From an uncultured Oscillospiraceae bacterium (GTDB lineage: Bacteria > Bacillota > Clostridia > Oscillospirales > Oscillospiraceae): 17,481 bases of DNA. Shown here piece by piece: positions 1-7,915 of this stretch. A program made the translations under genes and the position numbers. Each line of letters begins with the position of its first letter. Position 1 is the first letter of the stretch. The stretch spans positions 1 to 17,481 of the forward strand of contig CAAELC010000074.1 of assembly GCA_900756715.1 (NCBI GenBank). The letters run 5' to 3'. A model generated the notes under the pieces. The model worked only from the letters and a program-made list of their open reading frames with translations, did no database searches and was not told the DNA's origin.

Positions 1-362
1 AATGCGAGCAAGTCTGTAAGCCGGGTTCTGTATTAAACGGTCATCTATCTAGGCGCATCGTTGCCGGTGCGCTCCAGCCACCTCGGGAGCGGACGGGCCG
101 CCCTGTTGCTCCCATAGCGGTGTTGCTCCGGATAGAGTTTACAGCGACGGACACTTTTACGAGCCGTCGGGTGAGCTCTTACCTCGCCTTTCCACCCTTA
201 CCCCGCAGGTGCAGAAGCGAAGCGGGGCGGTATATCTCTGTTGCACTTTTCCTGAAGTCGCCTTCGGCGGGCGTTACCCGTTATCCTTGCCCTGTGGAGC
301 CCGGACTTTCCTCATGGACAGGCTTTTGCCTTATCCCCGCGACCGTCTGGCTTACTCGCACT
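1..362 (-). ncRNA. rnpB: RNase P RNA, bacterial class A
   Basis: Catalytic RNA subunit of ribonuclease P, which removes 5' leaders from tRNA precursors. Read on the minus strand, the 5' conserved block GAGGAAAGTCCGGGCTCC (298-315), the central block GGTAAGAGCTCACC (about 171-184) and the 3' block ACAGAACCCGGCTTA (about 18-32) are present in the correct order. The two ends, 351-362 and 1-12, can pair into a 12-bp P1 helix with G-U wobbles, so the gene is essentially complete, with its 3' end at or a few bases outside the window edge. The class A assignment comes from this arrangement and is known for most bacteria outside the Bacillus-type class B. A near-consensus promoter lies just upstream. 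Exact ends are inferred from P1. Confidence 0.96.
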
Positions 363-365
363 GCT

Positions 366-394
366 ATTGTACAGGACCGGGAGAGGAAAGTCAA
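366..394 (-). promoter_or_regulatory. sigma-A promoter of rnpB
   Basis: On the minus strand, -35 TTGACT (389-394) and -10 TACAAT (366-371) are separated by 17 bases. The predicted start falls at or just downstream of the first base of P1, as expected for the RNase P RNA promoter. Confidence 0.85.
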
Positions 395-425
395 CCGAAA
401 AGCATCATAAATCTTGCGAAAGGAA

Positions 426-454
426 TTGAACTGGGCGGGAAAATGCGGTATACT
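426..454 (+). promoter_or_regulatory. sigma-A promoter upstream of murD
   Basis: -35 TTGAAC (426-431) and -10 TATACT (449-454) with a 17-base spacer, divergent from the rnpB promoter. Predicted start is near 461, giving a leader of about 80 bases before murD. A second -10-like TATAAT lies at 518-523 but lacks a good -35 (TTCTGT at 17 bases), so it would be a weaker secondary promoter at best. Confidence 0.65.
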
Positions 455-464
455 TTAACAGGTT

Positions 465-487
465 ATCGCCGGGAGGCATCCGGCGAT
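465..487 (+). promoter_or_regulatory. hairpin at 5' end of murD leader
   Basis: Perfect 8-bp inverted repeat ATCGCCGG (465-472) / CCGGCGAT (480-487) with a 7-base loop, just after the predicted start site. A loosely T-rich stretch (491-502) follows, so it could act as a weak attenuator or as an mRNA-stabilising 5' hairpin. No peptide-coding leader or riboswitch class was recognised. Confidence 0.45.
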
Positions 488-543
488 GCGGACTTTCTGT
501 TTTAGATATTTATATAGTATAATCCGTGTTGGAGGAATGGAAT

Positions 544-1929
544 ATGACACTTCGCGCATATCTGGATTCGCTGAAAAACAAATCTGTTGCGGTGATCGGC
601 ATCGGGGTAAGCAATACGCCGCTGCTGCGACTGCTGCTCAAGGAAGGCATTGATGTAACCGCCTGTGATAAGCGGGAAGCGGATGCTCTTGGCTCATTGG
701 GACAGGAACTTTCCGCTAGCGGCTGCAAGCTGCAGCTGGGGGAGAATTATCTGAAAGGTCTTTCACAGGATGTGATCTTCCGCACGCCGGGACTGCGCCC
801 CGATGTACCGGAACTTCTGGCGGCACTGGAAAAGGGGAGTGTGCTTACCTCGGAAATGGAGGTATTCTTTGAGGTGTGCCCGTGTACCATGATTGCAGTG
901 ACCGGCTCTGACGGAAAGACAACCACGACCACCATTATTTCTGAACTGCTGAAGGCAGCAGGAAAGACGGTGCATGTGGGCGGCAACATCGGCCATCCGC
1001 TTTTGTGTGAAGCAGATGGGATGCAGCAGAACGATTTCGCTGTGCTGGAGCTGAGCAGCTTTCAGTTGATGACCATGACCCACAGTCCCCACATTGCCGT
1101 GGTGACCAATCTGGCCCCCAATCATCTGGATATGCACAGGGATATGGCTGAATATGTGGCGGCAAAGGAGAATATCTTCCGGCATCAGACGGCCGGTGAC
1201 ATCGCCGTGTTCAATCTGGACAACGATATTACCCGGGAGCAGAGCAGCAGAGCGGTGGGTGAGGTGCGCTATTTCAGCCGCAAAGCAGAGCCGGTGGACG
1301 GTGTGTTCCTGCGGGGGAATGCTATCTTATGCCGGAAAAATGACCAGGAGCGGCAAATCATGACCACAGAGGATATTCGCCTGCCGGGAGTGCACAACAT
1401 CGAAAACTACATGGCGGCCATTGCCGCGGTGGACGGATTGGTACCGGATGAGGTGATTCGGGAATTTGCCCGGAACTTTGGCGGGGTGGAGCACCGAATT
1501 GAATTGGTGCGCACCTATCACGGTGCTCGGTTTTACAATGACTCCATTGCCAGCAGCCCCTCCCGCACCATTGCCGGGTTGCGCTCTTTTAAAGAAAAGG
1601 TCATTCTGATTGCCGGCGGCTATGACAAGCATATTCCATTTGATGTGCTGGGGCCGGAAATCGTAGAGCATGTCAAGGCACTGGTATTGTGCGGCGCAAC
1701 GGCAGGAAAAATCCGGCAGGCAGTGGAGCAGGCGGCGGGATATGCGCCGGGCAAGCCGGAAATTCTGGAGGTGGCGCCCTTCCAAAACGCAGTGGAAGCT
1801 GCCCGGGATCTGGCAGAGGAAGGAGATGTGGTGACGCTGTCACCGGCTTGTGCTGCCTTTGACCAGTTTAAGAATTTTGCCGAGCGGGGCAAGACCTTCA
1901 AGGAGATTGTGAACAGCTGGCAGGAGTAA
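544..1929 (+). CDS. murD: UDP-N-acetylmuramoyl-L-alanine--D-glutamate ligase
   Basis: Cytoplasmic Mur ligase adding D-glutamate to UDP-MurNAc-L-Ala, an ATP-dependent step of peptidoglycan precursor synthesis. The 461-residue product has the usual family length: an N-terminal Rossmann-like UDP-binding domain with VAVIGIGVSN (about 15-24), the central ATPase P-loop VTGSDGKTTTT (about 119-129), a downstream NHLDMH motif, and a C-terminal domain with FYNDSIASSPSRT and LIAGGYDKH, both typical of MurD. ATG at 544 is chosen because GGAGG sits 8 bases upstream (531-535); an in-frame GTG at 526 lies before that site. It begins a likely operon with the YunB-like gene and ligA. Known MurD function; operon membership is inferred. 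Confidence 0.96.
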   Translation: MTLRAYLDSLKNKSVAVIGIGVSNTPLLRLLLKEGIDVTACDKREADALGSLGQELSASGCKLQLGENYLKGLSQDVIFRTPGLRPDVPELLAALEKGSVLTSEMEVFFEVCPCTMIAVTGSDGKTTTTTIISELLKAAGKTVHVGGNIGHPLLCEADGMQQNDFAVLELSSFQLMTMTHSPHIAVVTNLAPNHLDMHRDMAEYVAAKENIFRHQTAGDIAVFNLDNDITREQSSRAVGEVRYFSRKAEPVDGVFLRGNAILCRKNDQERQIMTTEDIRLPGVHNIENYMAAIAAVDGLVPDEVIREFARNFGGVEHRIELVRTYHGARFYNDSIASSPSRTIAGLRSFKEKVILIAGGYDKHIPFDVLGPEIVEHVKALVLCGATAGKIRQAVEQAAGYAPGKPEILEVAPFQNAVEAARDLAEEGDVVTLSPACAAFDQFKNFAERGKTFKEIVNSWQE

Positions 1930-1974
1930 CCGGGTCAAGCGGTACGGCATACACTGGAATGGGAGGTGTATGCC

Positions 1975-2670
1975 ATGAGACGGATTCGTTATATGCGCCT
2001 TTCCGGCAGGCAGCGCTTTTTTGTCTGGGCGGCTGCCATTCTGGTGCTGACCACGGCGGGCGCAATGCTGGCAGTGGCAAGAATACGCCCAATTATTACC
2101 GATCTGGCCCGCTCCCGCACCACCAATCGGGTAAATCAGATTGTGTCGGATGCGGTTTCGGCAGCTATTGGCAGTGGGGAAATTGACTACAGCAGCCTGA
2201 TTCGCTTTGACAAGGATGGCGAGGGAAAGGTTGCGGCACTGCGCAGCAATATGACGGAATTCAATCGGCTGCAGACGCTGATTGCCGAGGATATTTTGCA
2301 GCGACTGGGCGAGGTATCCACCATAGAGCTGTCGGTGCCGCTGGGAACGCTGACAGGCGCAAATCTGTTGGCCGGACGCGGCCCGCGGCTGCGGGTGAGA
2401 ATGCAGTCCGTTGGATCGGCCACGGCAAAGTTCCGGAATGCACTAACCGCATCCGGTATTAACCAGACCAAGCATCAGGTGCTGCTGGATGTGGAGGTTT
2501 GGGTGACGATTCTGCTGCCGGGGGACTCCATTTCCGTGCAGGTAAGCAATGAACTGTGCGTGGCAGAAACAGTGATTGTAGGCAATGTGCCGCAGACCTA
2601 TACCTATTTCAGCACGACTGAAGATAAAATCGAAGACTATGCAGACGAATACATTATGAACAACGGATAA
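1975..2670 (+). CDS. yunB: sporulation protein YunB family, membrane anchored
   Basis: The 231-residue product has a basic N-terminus (MRRIRYMRLSGRQR), one hydrophobic segment at about 15-36, and an extracytoplasmic region with features I associate with YunB: N-R-V-N-Q-I-V-S-D-A-V near residue 50, I-D-Y-S-S-L-I-R-F-D-K-D-G, N-R-L, and the S-V-P-L-G-T-L-T-G block. In Bacillus subtilis YunB is a sigma-E-controlled sporulation protein whose biochemical role is not settled. ATG 1975 is preferred over the in-frame GTG at 1966 because GGGAGG (1961-1966) is 8 bases upstream of the ATG. It lies 45 bases after murD and 13 before ligA, so it can be read from the murD promoter; a sigma-E-like -10 also lies in the murD gap. 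Family call is from remembered sequence patterns, not a search. Confidence 0.75.
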   Translation: MRRIRYMRLSGRQRFFVWAAAILVLTTAGAMLAVARIRPIITDLARSRTTNRVNQIVSDAVSAAIGSGEIDYSSLIRFDKDGEGKVAALRSNMTEFNRLQTLIAEDILQRLGEVSTIELSVPLGTLTGANLLAGRGPRLRVRMQSVGSATAKFRNALTASGINQTKHQVLLDVEVWVTILLPGDSISVQVSNELCVAETVIVGNVPQTYTYFSTTEDKIEDYADEYIMNNG

Positions 2671-2683
2671 AGGGTGATGTACC

Positions 2684-4657
2684 ATGGAATATCGGGAAGA
2701 AATGAAGCAGCTGCGGGATACGCTGAATGCACACGGCTACCGCTATTATGTGCTGGACGATCCGCAGATTTCCGACTATGAATATGACCACATGCTGCGC
2801 AGACTGGAGGATCTGGAACGCGAGCATCCGGAGGAGATCACAGCAGATTCTCCCACTCAGCGGGTAGGTGGTCCGGCTCTGTCGGAATTTCAGCAGATAG
2901 AACACCCTGTGCCGCTGGAAAGCTTGCAGGATGTATTCAATAATGACGAGGTAAATGAATTTCTGGAACGGATAGCCCAACAGTTTCCGGGGGCGAAGTA
3001 CAGCGTAGAGCCAAAGGTGGATGGTCTTTCCGTTGCACTGGAATACCGGGACGGTGTTTTCGTCCGGGGAGCCACCCGGGGAGACGGACGGATTGGAGAG
3101 GATGTGACGGAAAATCTGCGCACCATCCGTTCCATCCCCATGGTGCTGCCGGAAAAACTGACGCGACTGATCGTGCGGGGCGAGGTCTATATGGCCCGCA
3201 GTGTTTTTGAGGAGATCAATCAGAAGCGGGAGATCGAGGGAAAGTCCCTGCTGGCAAACCCACGAAATGCAGCGGCGGGCTCTCTGCGGCAGCTGGATCC
3301 AAAGGTGGCAGCCAGAAGACGGTTGGATATTGCGGTGTTTAATCTACAGCTGGCGGAAGGGCGCAGCTTCAGCAGTCATACGGAAACACTGGAGTATCTG
3401 AAAAACCAGCAGTTCAAGGTCATCGAAACACGCAAGCTATCCGCCTTTACAGATATTGTGGCAGAAATAGATCGGCTGAATGATACCCGGTTAGAGCGTC
3501 CCTATGATATGGACGGTGCAGTGATTAAGCTGGATGATTTGCAGGAGCGCGAGATACTGGGCAGCACGGCGAAGTTCCCTAAGTGGGCCGTTGCTTTTAA
3601 GTATCCTCCGGAGCAGAAACCCTCCAAAGTGGTGGACATTGTAGTGCAGGTGGGCCGCACCGGCGTACTGACACCCAAAGCGGTACTGGAGCCGGTGCGT
3701 CTGGCGGGAACAACCGTTACAAACGCTACGCTGCACAATCAGGACTATATTTCCCAAAAGGATATACGCATCGGGGACACGGTGATTGTGCAGAAGGCAG
3801 GAGAGATCATCCCTGAAATTGTCGGCGTGGTACAGGACAAGCGTCCCGAGGGAACAAAGCCGTATTTCCTGCCGCAGGTCTGTCCGGTATGCGGGGCAGC
3901 TGTGATGCGCGATCCGGATGGGGCAGCGGTGCGTTGCACCGGGGCAGAGTGTCCGGCCCAACTGCTGCGCAACATAACGCACTTTGCATGCCGGGATGCC
4001 ATGGATATTGACGGAATGGGCCCGGCGGTTTTGCAGCAGCTAATTGAAAAGCAGCTGGTTGCGAATCCGGCAGATTTGTATGAATTGCAGGCAGAGCAGA
4101 TTGCCGAATTGGAGAGAATGGGCGCAAAATCAGCTCAAAACGCCGTGAGTGCCATTGAAAAATCCAAGGACAATGATCTGTGGAGACTGATTTATGCCCT
4201 TGGAATCCGGCAGGTGGGGGAGAAAGCCGCAAAAATACTTGCCAGCCATTTCGGCAGCTTCGAAGCCCTGCAGCACGCGAGCGAGGACGAACTGACCGCC
4301 ATTGATGACATCGGCGGTATTACGGCAGCCTATATCCGCCAATGGATGGACAGCCCACAATCTATAGATCTGGTGCAGAGACTGAAAAAAGCGGGCGTAA
4401 ATATGAAATGTGTCACGGAAGCTGTGGACCAGAGGTTTGCGGGCATGACTTTCGTGCTGACTGGCTCTCTGGAAAAATTCACGCGCGAGCAGGCTGGTGC
4501 AATGATTGAGCAGCGCGGCGGAAAGGCAGCCTCATCGGTCTCGAAGAAAACAAGCTATGTTGTGGCCGGAGAGAACGCGGGCTCCAAGCTGACCAAAGCC
4601 AGAGATCTGAACATTCCGATATTGACAGAGGAGGAATTTTTGAAAATGCTGAACTGA
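2684..4657 (+). CDS. ligA: NAD-dependent DNA ligase LigA
   Basis: Seals nicks in duplex DNA during replication and repair, using NAD+ as adenylate donor. The 657 residues match the family length and domain order: N-terminal Ia domain with YYVLDDPQISDYEYD (21-35), adenylation domain with catalytic Lys111 in EPKVDGLS, oligonucleotide-binding fold (about 310-390), a four-Cys zinc finger (C400, C403, C418, C423), helix-hairpin-helix repeats (about 435-570), and a C-terminal BRCT domain (about 584-657; FVLTGSLEKFTREQA). No key residue is missing. ATG 2684 follows an AAAGGG element about 10 bases upstream. It is the last gene of the murD-yunB-ligA run; a large nested palindrome follows the stop codon. 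Confidence 0.98.
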   Translation: MEYREEMKQLRDTLNAHGYRYYVLDDPQISDYEYDHMLRRLEDLEREHPEEITADSPTQRVGGPALSEFQQIEHPVPLESLQDVFNNDEVNEFLERIAQQFPGAKYSVEPKVDGLSVALEYRDGVFVRGATRGDGRIGEDVTENLRTIRSIPMVLPEKLTRLIVRGEVYMARSVFEEINQKREIEGKSLLANPRNAAAGSLRQLDPKVAARRRLDIAVFNLQLAEGRSFSSHTETLEYLKNQQFKVIETRKLSAFTDIVAEIDRLNDTRLERPYDMDGAVIKLDDLQEREILGSTAKFPKWAVAFKYPPEQKPSKVVDIVVQVGRTGVLTPKAVLEPVRLAGTTVTNATLHNQDYISQKDIRIGDTVIVQKAGEIIPEIVGVVQDKRPEGTKPYFLPQVCPVCGAAVMRDPDGAAVRCTGAECPAQLLRNITHFACRDAMDIDGMGPAVLQQLIEKQLVANPADLYELQAEQIAELERMGAKSAQNAVSAIEKSKDNDLWRLIYALGIRQVGEKAAKILASHFGSFEALQHASEDELTAIDDIGGITAAYIRQWMDSPQSIDLVQRLKKAGVNMKCVTEAVDQRFAGMTFVLTGSLEKFTREQAGAMIEQRGGKAASSVSKKTSYVVAGENAGSKLTKARDLNIPILTEEEFLKMLN

Positions 4658-4658
4658 C

Positions 4659-4756
4659 GCAGGGAAGGGATTTGGACTGGTTGTGCTAACTAAACAAAAT
4701 AAAAATTTTGTTTAGTTGAAGGGAGGGGAATCCCAGTCTTCGGAATAAATCCCTGC
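4659..4756 (+). repeat. nested imperfect palindrome after ligA
   Basis: Innermost is a perfect 13-bp inverted repeat, AACTAAACAAAAT (4688-4700) / ATTTTGTTTAGTT (4705-4717), with an AAAA loop. Outside it, GACTGG (4675-4680) pairs with CCAGTC (4733-4738), and GGGATTT (4667-4673) or GCAGGGA (4659-4665) pairs with AAATCCC (4747-4753) or TCCCTGC (4750-4756). No T-run follows on either strand, so it is not a textbook terminator. It could be a structured ligA 3' end, or a remnant of a small palindromic element. Confidence 0.5.
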
Positions 4757-4948
4757 ATGTTATAACGGATTTGCCCTGTAAGCCTTTTAGCTGTCTGTGT
4801 ACTTTGTATGCTTTGCGGATGATCCGACATACGGGGTTTATACGACTCTTTCACACACAGCGCAGTCTTTCCAAGGCTTCCATTGCCACAAATTTCCTGC
4901 AAAGTCTTTCCTAATTGCTCAGCACTTTTCAAAAATGCTTTAATTGAT
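4757..4948. other. intergenic stretch with no recognised gene
   Basis: Between the palindrome and the recombinase start. Minus-strand frames are open here (TTG near 4932 down to 4690) but lack a ribosome-binding site, use a poor start and resemble no family I know. The recombinase frame is also open back to about 4823, again without a convincing start. A small palindrome CGGATGATCCG sits at about 4816-4826. Nothing firm can be assigned. Confidence 0.4.
4916..4944 (+). promoter_or_regulatory. candidate promoter for the recombinase, possibly leaderless
   Basis: -35-like TTGCTC (4916-4921) and -10-like TTTAAT (4939-4944) with a 17-base spacer. The -10 ends only 4 bases before the ATG at 4949, which would put the transcript start at or beside the start codon. 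Both hexamers are imperfect. Confidence 0.3.
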
Positions 4949-5965
4949 ATGAGTCTGAATTATCGCGCGGACGCGCCAAAAATCTTAATAGATTTTTTGT
5001 CCTATCACGAAACGGTCAAAGCGCATTCACAGAAAACCGTTGACGAATACTATCTGGACCTGAGAAATTTTTTCCGCTATATGAAGACACTCCGTGAACC
5101 CGCGCTGAGTGAAGTTCCCATGGACGAAATTGATATTCGGGACATTGGACTGGAATTTATTCGCAGCATCACCTTAACGGATGTGTACAGCTATCTGACT
5201 TATCTGAGCCGTGACCGATTGCAGCATCCCAATAGTGAAAATTCTGACAAAGGGCTATCCGCATCCAGTCGCGCCCGAAAAGTAGCTACATTGCGCTCAT
5301 TTTTCAACTATTTATGCAATAAGATGCATTTGCTGGACGAAAATCCGATCAAAGATATTGACTCGCCAAAAATCAAGAAGACACTTCCCCGCTATCTGAC
5401 ACTGGATCAAAGCATCGCGTTGTTGGAACATGTGGACGGCAGCAATCGGGAGCGCGATTTGTGCATTCTGACGCTGTTTTTGAACTGCGGGCTGCGGATT
5501 TCGGAGTTGATCGGGCTAAATCGAAGCGATATTCAGGATGACGCGCTGCGTGTACTGGGCAAAGGCAATAAGGTGCGGATCGTATATCTGAATCAGGCCT
5601 GCAAGGATGCGCTGGCCCTGTATCTTTCTGTGCGGCCACCTATCAGCGGTCGGGATCAGGATGCATTGTTTCTGTCCAGGAATCACCAGCGCATCAGTCG
5701 GGCTACCGTACACAATCTGGTAAAAAAACACCTGTCTGAGGCAGGGCTGGACAGCACGCAGTATTCCGCCCATAAGCTGCGCCATACTGCAGCGACCCTG
5801 ATGCTGCAGAACGGCGTGGATGTAAAAGCCGTGCAGGAGGTTCTGGGCCACGAACATCTGAACACGACGGAAATCTATACACATATTGACAATGATGCCC
5901 TCAGAACAGCCGCAAAGGCTAATCCATTGTCACATGTTGCAATAAAAGGAACAAACAAAAAATAG
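4949..5965 (+). CDS. tyrosine recombinase, XerC/XerD-like
   Basis: Site-specific recombinase; family members resolve chromosome dimers at dif or act in phage and transposon integration. The 338-residue protein has an N-terminal SAM-like core-binding domain (about 10-135) and a C-terminal catalytic domain (about 145-325) with the full active site: Arg183 (CGLRISEL), Lys205 (LGKGNK), His275 and Arg278 (HKLRHT), His301 (LGHEHL) and nucleophile Tyr310 (EIYTH). It is slightly longer than typical XerC/XerD (about 300), with an insertion around 93-105. ATG 4949 is chosen because homology-like sequence begins there (NYRADAPKILIDFLSYHE); no Shine-Dalgarno is visible, which is odd in this window. No phage genes, attachment sites or partner transposase are nearby, so a housekeeping Xer role is more likely, but C versus D type is not resolved. 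Confidence 0.9.
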   Translation: MSLNYRADAPKILIDFLSYHETVKAHSQKTVDEYYLDLRNFFRYMKTLREPALSEVPMDEIDIRDIGLEFIRSITLTDVYSYLTYLSRDRLQHPNSENSDKGLSASSRARKVATLRSFFNYLCNKMHLLDENPIKDIDSPKIKKTLPRYLTLDQSIALLEHVDGSNRERDLCILTLFLNCGLRISELIGLNRSDIQDDALRVLGKGNKVRIVYLNQACKDALALYLSVRPPISGRDQDALFLSRNHQRISRATVHNLVKKHLSEAGLDSTQYSAHKLRHTAATLMLQNGVDVKAVQEVLGHEHLNTTEIYTHIDNDALRTAAKANPLSHVAIKGTNKK

Positions 5966-6047
5966 CATGACCAGCAGCAAAGTCCTTTGCTCCCTTCCCT
6001 GCCACACACATTCTTTATGAAAATTTCATGAAAAACGCTGGCAGATA

Positions 6048-6076
6048 TTGACTTTATTTGGTAATTGCTGTACCAT
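6048..6076 (+). promoter_or_regulatory. sigma-A promoter of the transketolase genes
   Basis: -35 TTGACT (6048-6053) and -10 TACCAT (6071-6076), 17-base spacer, 33 bases before the transketolase ATG. A short inverted repeat TACCA/TGGTA (about 6071-6086) overlaps the -10, and a near-palindrome ATGAAAATTTCAT (6017-6029) lies upstream of the -35. Confidence 0.6.
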
Positions 6077-6108
6077 ACATTTGGTATTTTGTTGAATGGA
6101 GGTATCCC

Positions 6109-6918
6109 ATGAATACAGCTGAGCTTTCCAAGGTGTGTAAACAGGTGCGCCGTGATATTATCACGATGATCGCCAATGCCGGAAGTGGTCACCCCGGCGG
6201 TTCTCTTTCCGAGGTTGAACTGATGACCAGTATTTTCTACAACCATATGCGCATCGATCCCAAGAATCCGGATGCGGAGAATCGGGATCGTTTCGTCCTG
6301 AGCAAGGGCCACAGCGCCCCCTGCTACTATGCCGTTCTGGCAGAGTTGGGTTTCATTGACCGGAAGGAATTTGACAATTTCCGCCAGCTGCACAGCATCC
6401 TGCAGGGCCATCCTGACAGCAAAAAGGTGCCCGGCGTGGACGCGGCTACCGGTTCTTTGGGGCAGGGCTGCTCTATCGCGGTAGGTATGGCACTGGGCGC
6501 CAAAATTGAGGGCAAAGACATCAATGTCTACACCATTCTGGGTGACGGTGAGTGTCAGGAAGGTCAGATCTGGGAGGCATTTATGGCCGCTGCCCACTAT
6601 AAGCTGGACAACCTGACTGTTGTGATTGACCACAATGGACTGCAGATTGACGGAAGCAATGATGAGGTTATGTCTCTGGGTGATCTACCTGCCAAGCTGA
6701 AGGCATTTGGCTTTGAGCTGTACGAGGTGGATGGTCATGATCTGGATGCCATTGAGGCCGCTTTGAGCGCAAAAACAGCCCCCGGGAAGCCCAAGTGCAT
6801 TCTGGCGAAGACCGTGAAGGGTAAGGGCGTTTCCTTTATGGAAAATCAGGCTGGCTGGCATGGTAAGGCTCCCAATGCGGAGCAGGTTGCGCAGGCTTTG
6901 AAGGAATTGGAGGACTGA
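6109..6918 (+). CDS. transketolase, N-terminal (ThDP-binding) subunit
   Basis: Transfers two-carbon ketol units between sugar phosphates in the non-oxidative pentose phosphate pathway. At 269 residues it is the N-terminal half of a split transketolase. Visible: SGHPGG with His28, SKGHSAPCYY with His68, the thiamine diphosphate/metal motif starting GDGECQEG (145-152) and ending at Asn176 in VVIDHNG. The start at ATG 6109 follows GGAGG (6098-6102) by 6 bases; longer upstream readings lack a site. The stop is 4 bases before the C-terminal subunit start, so the two are translationally linked and should assemble into one enzyme. Split transketolases are common in Clostridia and archaea; related split enzymes such as 1-deoxyxylulose-5-phosphate synthase are always fused, making that reading unlikely. 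Confidence 0.93.
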   Translation: MNTAELSKVCKQVRRDIITMIANAGSGHPGGSLSEVELMTSIFYNHMRIDPKNPDAENRDRFVLSKGHSAPCYYAVLAELGFIDRKEFDNFRQLHSILQGHPDSKKVPGVDAATGSLGQGCSIAVGMALGAKIEGKDINVYTILGDGECQEGQIWEAFMAAAHYKLDNLTVVIDHNGLQIDGSNDEVMSLGDLPAKLKAFGFELYEVDGHDLDAIEAALSAKTAPGKPKCILAKTVKGKGVSFMENQAGWHGKAPNAEQVAQALKELED

Positions 6919-6922
6919 GATC

Positions 6923-7849
6923 ATGAGTGAAAAAATCGCAACCCGTGAGGCCTATGGCAAGGCGCTGGTGGAACTGGGCGCCGTGAACAAAAAGGTTGTG
7001 GCGCTGGACGCTGATCTGGCCGGGGCCACCATGAGCAAGTTCTTTAAGGAGGCTTATCCCGATCGCTTCTTTGATTGCGGTATTGCCGAGGCAAATATGA
7101 TGGATATTGGCGCGGGCCTGTCTACCATGGGATTGATTCCCTTCTGCTCTACCTTTGCCATGTTTGGTGCAGGCAGGGCTTATGAGCAGATTCGCAACTC
7201 TATCGCCTATCCCAAATTTAATGTGAAAATCTGCTGCTCGCATGCCGGCGTTTCCGTGGGTGAGGACGGCGGCAGCCACCAGTGTCTGGAGGATATTGGC
7301 CTGATGCGGCTGATTCCCGGCATGACCGTGGTAGTACCTGCGGATGCCAATGAGACGCGCAAGGCGACCTTCGCTCTGGCGGAGATGAACGGTCCCGCCT
7401 ATATGCGCACAGCCCGCCTGGCCTCCCCTGTTTTCGAGCAGGACTATCCTTTTGAGTTGGGTAAGGCCAATGTGATGCGCGAAGGAAAGGATGCTACCGT
7501 ATTCGCATGCGGTTTGATGGTTTCTGAGTCACTGGCTGCTGCAGAGGCTCTTTCCAAAGAGGGCATTGAAATCACCGTGGTTAATGTTCACACCATTAAG
7601 CCCATCGATGCCGAGTGCGTCACAAGCTATGCGCAGAAGACCGGCAATGTAATTACAGTGGAGGAACACAGTGTTATCGGTGGTCTGGGCGATGCAGTGG
7701 CTGATGTGCTGATGGGCAAGGTCAACTGCAAGTTCAAGAAGATTGGGGTTAACGATCAGTTCGGTCAGTCCGGCAAGGCAACCGTACTGCTGGATGCCTA
7801 TGGTCTGACAGCCGAGCATATTGCCGAAAAGATTAAGGCAACTCTGTAA
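6923..7849 (+). CDS. transketolase, C-terminal subunit
   Basis: Second half of the split transketolase, 308 residues, carrying the pyrimidine-binding and C-terminal domains. The cofactor-activating glutamate is Glu56 in DCGIAEANMMDIGAGL; CSTFAMFGAGRAYEQIRN and SHAGVSVGEDGGSHQ (His119) are family motifs; the C-terminal domain includes VITVEEHSVIGGLGDAVA. ATG 6923 is preceded by GGAGG near the end of the N-subunit gene (about 6908-6912), so ribosomes finishing the first gene can restart here. Terminated by a strong hairpin at 7916. Complete, no missing key residue. Confidence 0.93.
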   Translation: MSEKIATREAYGKALVELGAVNKKVVALDADLAGATMSKFFKEAYPDRFFDCGIAEANMMDIGAGLSTMGLIPFCSTFAMFGAGRAYEQIRNSIAYPKFNVKICCSHAGVSVGEDGGSHQCLEDIGLMRLIPGMTVVVPADANETRKATFALAEMNGPAYMRTARLASPVFEQDYPFELGKANVMREGKDATVFACGLMVSESLAAAEALSKEGIEITVVNVHTIKPIDAECVTSYAQKTGNVITVEEHSVIGGLGDAVADVLMGKVNCKFKKIGVNDQFGQSGKATVLLDAYGLTAEHIAEKIKATL

Positions 7850-7864
7850 CTTTTTATTGCATAT

Positions 7865-7884
7865 ACAGCAGATGGAACTGCTGT
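7865..7884 (+). repeat. small inverted repeat after transketolase genes
   Basis: ACAGCAG (7865-7871) and CTGCTGT (7878-7884) form a 7-bp stem with a 6-base loop, followed by AAAATG. It lies between the stop codon and the main terminator; function unknown, possibly a 3'-end stabiliser. Confidence 0.35.
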
Positions 7885-7915
7885 AAAATGCATGGCAAGT
7901 GATAATACAGTCATA

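Noticed and set aside
120..505. Short plus-strand open frames across the first 500 bases
   Set aside because: They overlap the RNase P RNA and its promoter, which fully explain the sequence.
4690..4932. Small minus-strand gene between ligA and the recombinase
   Set aside because: TTG start, no ribosome-binding site, runs through the palindrome and matches no family I know.
5976..5991. Terminator after the recombinase
   Set aside because: AGCAAAG/CTTTGCT has only a 2-base loop and no T-run, so it is not a credible terminator.
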